From: Bog-473 sp963744935
GTDB lineage: Bacteria; Actinomycetota; Acidimicrobiia; Acidimicrobiales; RAAP-2
NCBI GenBank assembly: GCA_963744935.1
Contig: CAVUVM010000012.1
Location: forward strand, 496,001-560,000
Length of the DNA: 64,000 nt
Reading direction: 5' to 3'
Shown here: piece by piece, positions 26,249 to 37,823 of the stretch
How positions within the stretch are numbered: the first letter of the stretch is position 1
Layout: every line of letters starts with the position of its first letter
The notes under the pieces: generated by a model
Seen by the model: the letters and a program-made list of their open reading frames with translations, nothing else
The model's database searches: none
What the model was told of the DNA's origin: nothing
Translations under genes and position numbers: made by a program

Positions 26249-27775
26249 TTATCGCGTCGGTCGGGATCCGCCGAGCATGTCGATGGCGGACGGAGCGACG
26301 ACTGCGACCCGACGCTGGCGTCGCGTGAAGAGGGCGATCGCGGTCGCAAGTCCGGAAAGCGCTAGCAACACGACGGCTACCTCACGGCTGTCGAGCTGAG
26401 GGAGTGCGGTCGACAGAGCTTGGGCTTCGCGGTGGTCTGAGGCAAGGACTGTGTTCGAGCGGCGGTCGGAACCGCTGCCCTCTCCACTTGCGCCAGGAGC
26501 CCGATCTGCGCTGAGACTCGCCGCCTGGACAGGTGCCGATTGTGTCTCGTCGGTCAACCGTCCAGGGTTCGGTGCCGGCGGAGCCGAGGCCTTGTTCGGA
26601 ACTGGGGAACTGACGGAGAGGTACGGTTCCCACAAGCCTCCCGAAACGGAAACCGAACTGTTCGTGCTCGCCGTCCCTCGACTTCCGTAACCGGTCACGT
26701 AGTCTCCGCCGAAGCTCACTGCGCTCGATTGATAGGCGTTGTACACGGCCTCGTGAATGGTGGAGGGAGGGCACTCGACCGTCGACCCGTTGACTGAGAC
26801 ATCGCCTCCCGTCACCTGCACGCAGGCGACGTAAACGCTGGCTCCGCAGCGCAGGGTGTCGTTCGTGAAGGTAAACGGACCGCGGGGTGTCGGGAATCCG
26901 GCAGGCGTCTGTATCAGTACGGCGTCACCATTCTGAACCGCCTCCATCGTGCAGTTCTCGACTGTGATATTCCTGGTCTGGTACCCACCGCCGGCGCCCC
27001 CGTTTGCGAAGAAGAGCCCGTCGTTCCCGTGCCCGGCCGTACATCCGTCAATGGTGACGTTCGCCGCACCCTCGTTTCCCTGATCGGCTTCAACGTCGAA
27101 CACATTGAGGCCGACGTGATCGAGACGCACTGAGCTGATGACGGCATGGTTGACGCTGGCGAGCGTGATGCCTTGCCGACCGGGACCATCGATGCGAACG
27201 TTGCTGATCGTGACGTGCTTGGTCGCGTTGAGGATCGTGCCCGAGTCGTCCTGTGCGCCGCGCAGAGCGTTCAGCTCGATCCCGTCGCCGTACGTGTGAT
27301 CAATCATGACGTTTTCAACGTTGAGGCCGAGGACGCCGTCAGATCGGATCCCCGCCATGAACGCGCCTGCTTCGTAGTAGCCACCGGGGTTGGCACCAGT
27401 GATCGTCATGTTCTCGAGCGTGATGTCCGAACCACCGACGAGCCAGAACTCCGCATTGTTCACTTTGGCCGCAGTGCCAATTTGAGGTGTGGTCTCGTCC
27501 TCCCATGTGCCACCCGAGACGGTCAGGCCCTGCGATCCGACCAGCTGCATTCCCTCGTTGATCAGGTAGCAGGCACCTGGCGGAACGGCCACCGTCGTGC
27601 CGGCGGGAAGCTTTTGGAACCAATTCTGCAGGCGTTGTGAGACGTCGCTCGAGCAGTTGCTGGGAACGGAGGCCGGCGGTGAGGCAGTGGCCGGCGAGAC
27701 CGCGCCGGCGGTCGAAATAGGAAGGACAAACGCTCCAACGAGCACGACGCCCCACGCACACAGGATCCGCCGCAT
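26249..27775 (-). CDS. surface-anchored right-handed beta-helix protein (paralogue B2)
   Basis: The protein has 508 residues. An N-terminal signal (GVVLVGAFVLPISTAGA) is followed by NCSSDVSQRLQNWFQKLPAGTTV and the same beta-helix blocks as 24816-26144 (ITGANPGGYYEAG, VMIDHTYGDGIEL, GPGRQGITLASV, FDVEADQGNEGAANVTIDGC). After residue about 400 there is a Ser/Ala/Pro-rich linker. A hydrophobic helix (VAVVLLALSGLATAIALF) with basic residues TRRQRR then probably holds the protein in the membrane. Both B paralogues are therefore likely displayed at the cell surface. Confidence 0.78.
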   Translation of the reverse strand: MRRILCAWGVVLVGAFVLPISTAGAVSPATASPPASVPSNCSSDVSQRLQNWFQKLPAGTTVAVPPGACYLINEGMQLVGSQGLTVSGGTWEDETTPQIGTAAKVNNAEFWLVGGSDITLENMTITGANPGGYYEAGAFMAGIRSDGVLGLNVENVMIDHTYGDGIELNALRGAQDDSGTILNATKHVTISNVRIDGPGRQGITLASVNHAVISSVRLDHVGLNVFDVEADQGNEGAANVTIDGCTAGHGNDGLFFANGGAGGGYQTRNITVENCTMEAVQNGDAVLIQTPAGFPTPRGPFTFTNDTLRCGASVYVACVQVTGGDVSVNGSTVECPPSTIHEAVYNAYQSSAVSFGGDYVTGYGSRGTASTNSSVSVSGGLWEPYLSVSSPVPNKASAPPAPNPGRLTDETQSAPVQAASLSADRAPGASGEGSGSDRRSNTVLASDHREAQALSTALPQLDSREVAVVLLALSGLATAIALFTRRQRRVAVVAPSAIDMLGGSRPTR

Positions 27776-27887
27776 ACCGCGTCATCGGCGCCCCTCATAG
27801 AGCCCTTGACGCAACGCTCCAACAACGGGAACCGCAGCCGCAATGCGAAGCACGGGCTGAAATCCCAGTTCGCGGCTTGGGATCCGG

Positions 27888-30295
<2,408 letters not shown>

Positions 30296-30305
<10 letters not shown>

Positions 30306-31852
30306 TCAATGGTCCCGGGCGGCTTCGACGTCACGTCGAGCGCCACCCGGTTCACGCCCTCTACCTCGTTGATGACGCGCGAGGCGATGCGCTCGACCAA
30401 GTCGTAAGGCAGGCGGGCCCAGTCCGCCGTCATGGCGTCGTCGCTGGTGACGGCGCGGATGACGATGGGGTAGGCGTAGGTTCGGCCGTCTCCCATCACC
30501 CCGACCGTCCTGACGGCCGGCAGCACGGCGAAGCTCTGCCACAGCTCGCGATAGAGCCCGGCCCGCCGGATCTCTTCGACCACGACGGCGTCGGCGGCGC
30601 GCAGGATCTCGGCTCGCTCGCGCGTCACCTCGCCGATGATGCGCACGGCCAGCCCCGGGCCGGGGAATGGCTGGCGCCACACGATCTCGTGCGGCAGTCC
30701 GAGCTCCTCGCCCACGGCGCGCACCTCGTCCTTGAAGAGCAGCCGGAGCGGCTCGACCAGCTCGAACTTGAGATCCTCGGGCAGCCCTCCCACGTTGTGG
30801 TGCGACTTGATGTTGGCGGCGGTGTCGCTTCCCGACTCGATCACGTCGGGGTACAGCGTCCCCTGCACCAAGAACCGCGGCCCCTCGTCATCGGGGCCGC
30901 CGGACCCCAGGTCACGCGCCACCTCCTCGAAGATGCGGATGAAGAGCTCACCGATGATCTTGCGCTTGCGCTCGGGGTCGGTCACCCCCTCCAACGCCGT
31001 GAAGTAACGGTCGGCCGCCTTCACGTGGACCAGGTCGACCTTGAATTGGCGCCGGAAGGTGTCCTCCACCTGATCGGCCTCGCCGGCCCGCATCAACCCG
31101 GTGTCGACGAAGACGCAGGTGAGCTGGTCCCCCACCGCCTTGTGCACCAGCGCCGCCGCCACCGCCGAATCGACCCCACCCGACAGCGCGCAGAGCACCC
31201 GGTCGCCACCGACCTGCGCCCGCACGGCCTCCACCTGCTGCTCGATGATCGACACGTGCGTCCATCCCGGGGCACAGCCGCACACGTCGATCAGGAAGTG
31301 GTCGAACACCTCGCTGCCGCGGTCGGTGTGCACCACCTCGGGGTGGAATTGAAGCCCGTAGAGAAGACGCTCGGGGTCGTGCATGGCCGCGACAGGTGCA
31401 CCAGGCGAGGTCGCCGTGGCCACGAAGCCTGGCGGCACCTCGGTGATGGCGTCGCCGTGGCTCATCCACACTGACGACGTGGACGGCCAGTCGGGGAAGA
31501 GCGGCGAGGCGGGGCTGGCCGAGCGCGACAGCGACGTGCGCCCATACTCGCCCTGGCCCGTGCGCGACACCGTGCCGCCCAGTTGCAACGCCATGAGCTG
31601 CGCCCCGTAGCAGAGGCCCAGGATCGGGATACCCAACTCGTAGACGCCGGCGTCGATTGAGGGCGCCGGCGTCTCGTAGACCGACTTGGGGCCGCCGCTG
31701 AAGATGATGCCCTTGGGCGCGCGCCGACGGAGCTCCTCGACCGAGATGGAGGCGGGGACGATTTCGGAGTAGACGTGGGCCTCGCGGACCCGGCGGGCGA
31801 TGAGCCGCGCGTACTGGGCCCCGAAGTCGACGACGAGGATGGTGTCGGTCAG
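30296..31852 (-). CDS. guaA: GMP synthase (glutamine-hydrolysing), apparent CTG start
   Basis: The protein has 518 residues. The N-terminal class I amidotransferase has ILVVDFGAQYARLIARR, the nucleophile in GLCYGAQL and the His/Glu pair in LQFHPEV. The synthetase domain has ALSGGVDSAVAA and QGTLYPDVIES. The C-terminal dimerisation domain has GLPHEIVWRQPFPGPGL and ends KPPGTIEWE. The family normally begins a few residues before ILVVDFG. In this frame the only near-cognate start there is CTG at 31852, which overlaps the guaB3 stop as CTGA. No ATG, GTG or TTG occurs nearby in frame. It converts XMP to GMP. Confidence 0.92.
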
Positions 31853-33012
31853 TGCCCCATCCCCACGCCCTGCGAGCGCTGCAACGCCTTGCCCTCCGTC
31901 TGCAGTGCCGGGGCGATCATGACCTCGGCCTTCTGAAACTCCTTCACCGTTTCGTAGCCGCAGGTCGCCATGGCGGTCCGCAGGGCGCCGAAGAGGTTCA
32001 TGCGGCCGTCGTTCTCGTGGGCGGGGCCGAGCAGGATCTCGCGCAGCGAGCCGCGCACCGAGGTGCGCACCCGGGCGCCGCGGGGCAGCGTCGGGTGGAA
32101 GGTGGCCATGCCCCAGTGGAAGCCACGGGCCGGCGCCTCGAAGGCGGACGACAGGGGCGAGCCGAGCATGACGGCGTCGGCGCCACAGGTGATGGCCTTG
32201 GCGATGTCGCCTCCCTTGGACATCCCGCCGTCCGCGATGACGTGCACGTACACCCCCGTCTCGTCCAGGTGGCGCATGCGGGCCCCCGCCACGTCGGCGA
32301 TGGCGGTGGCCTGGGGCACGCCCAGCCCGAGCACGCCCCGGGTCGTACACGCGTTGCCCGGGCCGACCCCGACCAGCACTCCCACCGCGCCGGTGCGCAT
32401 GAGATGCAGCCCGGCCTGGTAGGAGGCGCAGCCGCCCACGATGACCGGGATGTCGAACTCCCGGATGAAGCGCTTCAGATTGAGCGGCTCGGAGGTCTTC
32501 GACACGTGCTCGGCCGACACCACCGTTCCCTGGATCACCAGCAGGTCCAACTCTCCGGCCAGGATGGCGGGCGCCAGCTTCTCGGTCCGCTGGGGCGTCA
32601 CCGACGCGGCCGTCGTGATCCCGGCGTCCTTGAGCTGGCGGATGCGGGCGGTGACCAGTTCGGGGATGATCGGCTCCTGGTACATCTGCTGCATCCGCGC
32701 CGTGGCCTTCTCGTCGTCGAGCTCGCGGATCTCGTCGAACAGCGCGGTCGGGTCCTCGTAGCGGGTCCAGAGGCCTTCGAGGTTCAGCACGCCCAGGCCG
32801 CCCAGGCGCCCGAGCTCGATCGCCGTGGTCGGGCTCATCACCCCGTCCATCGCCGCGCCCATGACTGGCAGGTCGAAGCGGTAGGCGTCGATCTCCCAGG
32901 AGATGTCGACGTCCTCGGGGTCCCGGGTGCGCCGGCTGGGGACGATGGCGATGTCGTCGAACCCGTAGGCCCGTCGCCCCGACTTGAAGATGCCGATCTC
33001 GATCTCAGCCAC
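31849..33012 (-). CDS. guaB3: GuaB3 family IMP dehydrogenase-related protein
   Basis: The start is GTG at 33012, preceded by GGAGGG, giving 387 residues, the usual GuaB3 length, with no CBS domains. It has EIGIFKSGRRAYGFDDIAIVPS, PVMGAAMDGVMSP, the IMPDH loop GVGPGNACTTRGVLGLGVPQ with the catalytic Cys kept, and VHVIADGGMSKGGDIAKA. In actinobacteria this paralogue sits beside guaA, and its role has been linked to purine interconversion. It is the first gene of the coupled guaB3-guaA-pcrA operon. Confidence 0.92.
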   Translation of the reverse strand: MAEIEIGIFKSGRRAYGFDDIAIVPSRRTRDPEDVDISWEIDAYRFDLPVMGAAMDGVMSPTTAIELGRLGGLGVLNLEGLWTRYEDPTALFDEIRELDDEKATARMQQMYQEPIIPELVTARIRQLKDAGITTAASVTPQRTEKLAPAILAGELDLLVIQGTVVSAEHVSKTSEPLNLKRFIREFDIPVIVGGCASYQAGLHLMRTGAVGVLVGVGPGNACTTRGVLGLGVPQATAIADVAGARMRHLDETGVYVHVIADGGMSKGGDIAKAITCGADAVMLGSPLSSAFEAPARGFHWGMATFHPTLPRGARVRTSVRGSLREILLGPAHENDGRMNLFGALRTAMATCGYETVKEFQKAEVMIAPALQTEGKALQRSQGVGMGH

Positions 33013-33295
33013 TCTGTTCGCCCTCCGGCATTCGTGGGGCCGGTACGGCTCCACCACCCCACCGGCCTGTCTAGGTCTTGCGAACGCCGGGCCGACACGC
33101 CGACGATCCTTCATCCTACTCTGCCGGTGACGGGCCTCAGGCTCTCCCGGGCGGTTCCTTTTGGCGTCCGGCCGCCCCCCTCCACCGGTCCTGTCCCGGC
33201 GGCCGGCGCGAAGCCGACCTCGCCGCCGGGGACCTACGGCGTGGACCTCCAGCCGGAATGCCGGGCCCATGAAGGACCGGGCAAGCGCCTCTTCA

Positions 33296-33320
33296 TCGTC
33301 ATATCCGGGTCAATGCTTGA
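33296..33320. repeat. 25-bp direct repeat, copy 1
   Basis: Identical to 34757-34781, where the same bases encode VISGSML inside a methyltransferase gene. Here it overlaps the stop codon of the minus-strand methyltransferase at 33310. Read on the plus strand it gives the same short peptide in otherwise unrelated DNA, so it looks like a fragment left by recombination or gene loss. Confidence 0.85.
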
Positions 33321-34215
33321 CGACCATCGGCGCGGTCAGGGATCGACCGGCCCTGGGCTTAGTAGTCGATGACAGCTGACGACTAGGCAGACGCGCAACG
33401 ACCATGAAGCTGTCGTAGCGGTCCGGCATCTGCTCCAGGACCACTCGCAAGTTCCAGCCCATATGCTGGACGATCTCGACCATTTCCTTTTGTGTCCAGC
33501 AGTGATAGTGGATGTAGGCATGCTGGGCTATCCACCTACGGTTCCAGGAACCATCGGCGTGGCGCGCGCCCGGCTCGTTCTGCCATGGATGGGCGCCCTC
33601 GCCGCCCTGACGGTATGTCCATTTCTCGTTGTCAGCGAAGTGGTCCGGATTATCAAGATCGATCTGCTTGCCAACTTCGGCGAGATGGTGATTCAGATTC
33701 GCTACCGGCCTCCCGTGGTCAAAGGTGCGGTCGACGTGCGGGAGTATCAAGACGATTGTTCCGCCAGGTCGGACTACACGACCCCACTCAGCCAGCGCGC
33801 TAATCACGTCGTGGTAATGCTCTAGGACATGAGATGAGATGAGATAGTCGAGGGCATTGTCAGCAAACGGAAGAGAGCCGGCGTCGCCGAGGACATCGAC
33901 ATTTGTCTCATATCCGTTGCACTCGTAGAACCTGTCAAGCGCTATCGTCTGGGGTCTGGGTCCGTACGGCCTTCTTCCGGGTCCGATCTCGAGGCCGATC
34001 CCGCAGCAGTAGGAAGAAAATACCCAGCGCGTCGACGGCGTTTGCCCCTCTGTCCCGATTAGACGAGTCGTCACCTTGACCGCAATCGGCCGCCATTGGC
34101 CCCGTCGTAACTGGCTAGTTACCCAGCCGAGGATGAAAAGGACCCTTGAGCCGCGAGAGTGCAGGCTCCCGGTAAAGCGCTTGGTGCCGCCAACAGCTTC
34201 AGCTGTCTTCGTCAT
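33310..34215 (-). CDS. class I SAM-dependent methyltransferase
   Basis: The protein has 301 residues. It has the SAM-binding motif GIGLEIGPGRRP, then LPFADNALDYLISSHVLEHYHD and VVRPGGTIVLILPHVDRTFD, which identify a Methyltransf_11-type enzyme. The WTQKEMVEIVQHMGW segment near the C-terminus is found in family members from glycan clusters. The gene is AT-richer than its surroundings. Its last codons lie within the 25-bp repeat at 33296-33320, so the natural C-terminus may have been altered by a rearrangement. It is divergent from the methyltransferase at 34510. Confidence 0.75.
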   Translation of the reverse strand: MTKTAEAVGGTKRFTGSLHSRGSRVLFILGWVTSQLRRGQWRPIAVKVTTRLIGTEGQTPSTRWVFSSYCCGIGLEIGPGRRPYGPRPQTIALDRFYECNGYETNVDVLGDAGSLPFADNALDYLISSHVLEHYHDVISALAEWGRVVRPGGTIVLILPHVDRTFDHGRPVANLNHHLAEVGKQIDLDNPDHFADNEKWTYRQGGEGAHPWQNEPGARHADGSWNRRWIAQHAYIHYHCWTQKEMVEIVQHMGWNLRVVLEQMPDRYDSFMVVARLPSRQLSSTTKPRAGRSLTAPMVVKH

Positions 34216-34509
34216 ACTCGACTCCCTTTAGAACAAGGCAGCTCTTTCTGGAGCGTGGAGCGGCCCTGGTGCTCGAGATCGATGCACCGGAGGCAGAGGA
34301 ACGGCGCCACCATGCCTTGGCGCTATCAACCGCTTTTCACGAGGGCGGAAGTCACCGATCGCTGCGGACCTTACGCTTCAGTCGGTATCGGTCGCAAGAC
34401 CCCCACCGACCTAGAAGCGGACTCCACAGGCCTACGATTGCTCAGGCTGGTTCGGCCACCTCCCTGTCGCCTGGAGTGTTCATGTCGCACGAAACGAGGT
34501 CGTAAGAGC

Positions 34510-35376
34510 GTGGAGGAAGCATCCTTCGAAAAGATGCGCGCGTTTCGAAGCGCGTATGTTTCCGCAAATTCGAAGTTGCCGATCCGCGTTCTCGATGTTG
34601 GTTCCGGCGGTCGGCCAGGCTTACTCAGCTTTCGGGAACTGTTCGCTTCCCCGAAATTCGATTACGTCGGACTCGACATTGCCGAATTCCACAACGTGGA
34701 TTTCGTCCCAGGCGATCCCTTTTGTTGGACCGAAATCGAATCGGAGAGCTTCGACCTCGTCATATCCGGGTCAATGCTTGAACACAACCCCTACTTCTGG
34801 ATCACTGTCGCCGAGATCGCCCGCGTGATGGCACAAGACGGCCTGGCGGTACTGATAGCGCCATCGACCGGGTACCCGCACCGATACCCCCTCGATTGTT
34901 GGCGTTTCTATCCCGACTCCTGGTCCGCCATGTGTACCTACGTCGGACTGGAGTTGGTCGAGACGTACCGAGAGTCTCTCTTGTGGCGCAAAACGGTGCC
35001 GGGCACATATTGGCGAGAGGCGATGATGGTCGCCCGGAAGCGCCCTTTCGGAGACGAACAAGCCCGAATGGATTTCTACCGTCGTATCGATGCCATCGTG
35101 GCCACGAGAACCGAGCTGCCAAACCCGGAGCTGTCACGGCGCCCTGGTGGACCAGCTGCTACTCGATACGAACAGGTCCACACTTTGCCGCTGGAAAAAG
35201 TGCTTGTCCGGCCCCAGCACATGGTCCAGCTGTTGGCGCGGTGGGTTGGGAAAATGAAAGAGACCCGAATACCTCGGTCAATTCGCCAACGGATCTGGCG
35301 GCGGGACGGCCGGCTCGCTTTGGAAAAGGGTGAGGCGTTGATGCCATGGCCACCTGACGAGTCAGCGGAGCCCTAA
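34510..35376 (+). CDS. class I SAM-dependent methyltransferase (paralogue of 18665 gene)
   Basis: The GTG at 34510 gives 288 residues, starting VEEASFEKMRAF and matching the paralogue at 18665-19507. It has IRVLDVGSGGRPG, YVGLDIAEFHN, DLVISGSMLEHNPYFWITVAEIAR and HRYPLDCWRFYPDSW. Longer in-frame upstream starts exist but lack homology to the paralogue. It probably modifies a surface-glycan sugar, by inference from the company these enzymes keep. Its coding sequence contains copy 2 of the 25-bp repeat at 34757-34781. Confidence 0.77.
   Translation: MEEASFEKMRAFRSAYVSANSKLPIRVLDVGSGGRPGLLSFRELFASPKFDYVGLDIAEFHNVDFVPGDPFCWTEIESESFDLVISGSMLEHNPYFWITVAEIARVMAQDGLAVLIAPSTGYPHRYPLDCWRFYPDSWSAMCTYVGLELVETYRESLLWRKTVPGTYWREAMMVARKRPFGDEQARMDFYRRIDAIVATRTELPNPELSRRPGGPAATRYEQVHTLPLEKVLVRPQHMVQLLARWVGKMKETRIPRSIRQRIWRRDGRLALEKGEALMPWPPDESAEP
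34757..34781. repeat. 25-bp direct repeat, copy 2
   Basis: Exact match to 33296-33320 about 1.46 kb away in the same orientation. Here it lies within the conserved VISGSML stretch of a methyltransferase, so this copy is the likely source. Confidence 0.85.
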
Positions 35377-35412
35377 CGGGACCGACTTCGCTCGAGGCGC
35401 GAGACTCCCACC

Positions 35413-36060
35413 ATGTCCGATCGTGACCCTGCCGCCGTGACGCGCGGCATGCGCGCCCTGCTGGCGCGCCGAGAGGCGGAGCTGGCGGCCGGGGCTGAGC
35501 CAGTGGGCTGGAAGATCGGATTCAACACGCCGGCGATCCAGCAGGTCTTGGGTCTCGACGACCCCGTCGTCGGATACCTCGTCGACAGCGGCGTGGGCCC
35601 CGACGGCGCCGTCATCCCGATCGGCTTGTGGCGGGCGCCCGCGGTCGAGGTCGAGGTTGCCGTGCGCGTCGGCGACGACGGAGGTGTCGCCGGACTTGCG
35701 CCCGCCCTCGAGCTCGTCGACCTCGGTGTCTCCTTCGACGACATCGAGCCCGTTCTGGCCGACAACGTCTGTCAGCGGGGCGTCATCTTCGGAGACGAGG
35801 TGCCCGGCGTCGATCCCTGGGCCATGGTCGCCGTCGTCTACAAGGCCGACCAAGAGATCGCAACGGGTGCCATCACCGAGGACCCGCTTGACACGGTGGC
35901 GTTCGTGCGGACGTTCTTGGCGGCCCACGGCGCGACCCTCGCGCCCGGCGACCGCATCATCGCCGGCTCGGTCGTCCCACCGGTCCCAGTCGCGGCCGGC
36001 GACTCGCTCGTTGTCTCCTTCGGCGTACTCGGCTCTCTGCGGGTCGCCTTCTCGACTTGA
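35413..36060 (+). CDS. 2-keto-4-pentenoate hydratase / FAH-family protein
   Basis: The protein has 215 residues. It has EPVGWKIGFNTPAIQQ, PVVGYLVDSGV, VEVEVAVRVG, the FAH metal region VDLGVSFDDIEPVLADNVCQRGVIFG, and a closing AGDRIIAGSVVPPVPVAAGD. These match the MhpD/fumarylacetoacetase-like hydratases of aromatic meta-cleavage and related pathways. It is shorter than typical MhpD (about 260 residues). No pathway partners lie nearby, so the substrate is unclear. Confidence 0.75.
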   Translation: MSDRDPAAVTRGMRALLARREAELAAGAEPVGWKIGFNTPAIQQVLGLDDPVVGYLVDSGVGPDGAVIPIGLWRAPAVEVEVAVRVGDDGGVAGLAPALELVDLGVSFDDIEPVLADNVCQRGVIFGDEVPGVDPWAMVAVVYKADQEIATGAITEDPLDTVAFVRTFLAAHGATLAPGDRIIAGSVVPPVPVAAGDSLVVSFGVLGSLRVAFST

Positions 36061-36077
36061 ATCTGGTCCCTCGCCGC

Positions 36078-36875
36078 TCAGTCCCCCGACAGGCCGGCGA
36101 CGCCTGAGCGGCCGAGGAGCACCACGTGCAGCAGCTCGTGGATCATGCGTGCGGTCGCGCCCCAGATCATCTCCCCCGACGTCTCGAAGAACCACACCGG
36201 GAACGAATCGTCGGCACTCCCGGGGATCCTCCGACCCGGGATGTGCCAGCGCTCCTCATGGAAGATTGCCGGGTCGGCCAGCTCGCTCAATGTGACGTCG
36301 AAGACGCGCTCGACCTCGGCGGGGCTCGCCACCAGTCGGGGCCGCTGCGCCACGGTCGCGAGGACCGGCAGGATCAGCGAGGACGACACCATGGTCATGA
36401 CCGGGTGCATCCAGCCCACGGTGGTGACCAGGGTCGGGTCCAGTCCGACCTCTTCGTGCGCCTCGCGCCGCGCGCCGTCCGCTGGTGCCTCGCCCTTTTC
36501 GAGGCGCCCGCCTGGGAAGCTCACTTCGCCGCGGTGGGTGCGCAGGCCGCTTGAGCGCCGGGTGAGGACCACTCGGGCCTCGCCTTCGTCTGGCTCCTCG
36601 TACATCACGGCGAGGACCGCGGCGTTCACGTGGTGGACGGCGGGCGCCCCGGACTCGTTCGCGACGAGGGATGGCGCGAACGGCCCGAAAAGATGGTCCG
36701 AGTCCAGGCCCTCGGGGACGCTCCCGCGCAGGCCGGCCGGGACGAGCGCGTCGAGCACGCGGTCGATACCGATGCCTGTGCGCTGCCCGAGCCCGAGGCT
36801 GGCCCAGGGGGCGGGATCGCCCGGGCGCCATGACTCAGGGCGCGGGATCACCTGGGGCGGGACGGGCCGGGTCAC
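36078..36875 (-). CDS. NUDIX hydrolase, CoA pyrophosphatase-like
   Basis: The GTG at 36875 gives 265 residues. The Nudix box is seen as GGRLEKGEAPADGARREAHEEVGLD, broken here only by normal spacing (GxxxxEx7REAxEEVGx). It is preceded by VVLTRRSSGLRTHRGEVSFPGG, the NUDT7/8 signature of coenzyme A diphosphatases. The C-terminus has IWGATARMIHELL. It likely hydrolyses CoA or oxidised CoA derivatives. It is divergent from the methyltransferase at 36934. A GTG at 36884 is an alternative start. Confidence 0.85.
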   Translation of the reverse strand: MTRPVPPQVIPRPESWRPGDPAPWASLGLGQRTGIGIDRVLDALVPAGLRGSVPEGLDSDHLFGPFAPSLVANESGAPAVHHVNAAVLAVMYEEPDEGEARVVLTRRSSGLRTHRGEVSFPGGRLEKGEAPADGARREAHEEVGLDPTLVTTVGWMHPVMTMVSSSLILPVLATVAQRPRLVASPAEVERVFDVTLSELADPAIFHEERWHIPGRRIPGSADDSFPVWFFETSGEMIWGATARMIHELLHVVLLGRSGVAGLSGD

Positions 36876-36933
36876 CCGCCTCACGCTACCGGGGGCACAG
36901 TGCCACCCAACGGCCTCGCTACGCTCTCGGCCC

Positions 36934-37779
36934 ATGACTTCTCCGTCGGAACTGCAGGCCCAGGCCGACGCGTTCGGGTGGTACCACACCATCGACCTCG
37001 GCAACGGGGTGGTGACAAAGGGCATCAGCGTCCAGGAGACCTCGGTGGACGTCCTCCCGGACGTGGTGGGCAAGAGCGTGCTCGACATCGGCGCCTGGGA
37101 CGGCAAGTTCTCGTTCCTCGCCGAACAGAGGGGCGCCAGCCGGGTCGTCGCCCTCGACCACTATGCGTGGGGCGTCGACTTCGTGGCACGCGGCGCGTAC
37201 TGGGAGGACTGCATCACCAACGGCAAGCTCCCCGACCAGTCGCGCGACGAGACCGACTTCTGGCGGCCCGACCTCCCGGGTCAGCGTGGCTTCAACCTCG
37301 CCGCCAAGGCGCTCGACTCCAAGGTGCAGGCGGTGGTGGGCGACTTTCAGCGTGTGGACCTCGACGAGCTGGGCCGGTTCGACGTCGTGCTCTACCTCGG
37401 CGTGCTCTACCACATGAAGGAGCCGCTCACCTCCCTCGAGCGCCTGCGTGCGGTCACCAAGGAGGTGGCCGTCATCGAGACCGAGGCGGTGCACCTCCAG
37501 GGTCTCGATCACGAAGTGCTGCTGCAGTTCCACGCCGGCAGCTCGCTGCGGACCGACTTCGGCAACTGGTACGTGCCGACGATCGAGGCCCTGCACAACC
37601 TCTGCCGGGCGGCGGGCTTCGCACGGATCGAGACGGTCGTCGGACCGCCCCCCCCGCCGCCGGCGACCGCGCCCGGCCTCGTCCATGAGGTCAGCCGCCG
37701 CGCCCGGCGCGTGCCGGCGCCGGTCCCCTCAGCGCCGAGCCAGAACTATCGGGCCGTGGTTCACGCGTTCACGGACTAG
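36934..37779 (+). CDS. DUF1698/CmoB-like class I methyltransferase
   Basis: The ATG at 36934 gives 281 residues. It has FGWYHTIDLGNGVVTKG and the SAM-binding KSVLDIGAWDGKFSFLAE. VVALDHYAWG and FDVVLYLGVLYHMKEPLTSLERL follow. The FGWYHTIDLGNG opening and the LYLGVLYHMK block are shared with CmoB-like methyltransferases (DUF1698), which in many bacteria act on natural products or sugars and not on tRNA. The tail has a run of Pro (GPPPPPPATAP). A distant relative is at 53984-54739. Confidence 0.8.
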   Translation: MTSPSELQAQADAFGWYHTIDLGNGVVTKGISVQETSVDVLPDVVGKSVLDIGAWDGKFSFLAEQRGASRVVALDHYAWGVDFVARGAYWEDCITNGKLPDQSRDETDFWRPDLPGQRGFNLAAKALDSKVQAVVGDFQRVDLDELGRFDVVLYLGVLYHMKEPLTSLERLRAVTKEVAVIETEAVHLQGLDHEVLLQFHAGSSLRTDFGNWYVPTIEALHNLCRAAGFARIETVVGPPPPPPATAPGLVHEVSRRARRVPAPVPSAPSQNYRAVVHAFTD

Positions 37780-37823
37780 ACAGTCGCGCCCCTATCTGCA
37801 GGGCCACTCCCACTCCGGGCGCA

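Noticed and set aside
31853..32350. Upstream extension of guaA into guaB3
   Set aside because: The extra residues are Arg/His/Pro-rich, match no GuaA, and would overlap guaB3 by 500 bp.
31852..33372. 506-codon plus-strand frame over guaB3
   Set aside because: Antisense shadow of a clear GuaB3 gene; only its last few codons matter, as they cover the 25-bp repeat.
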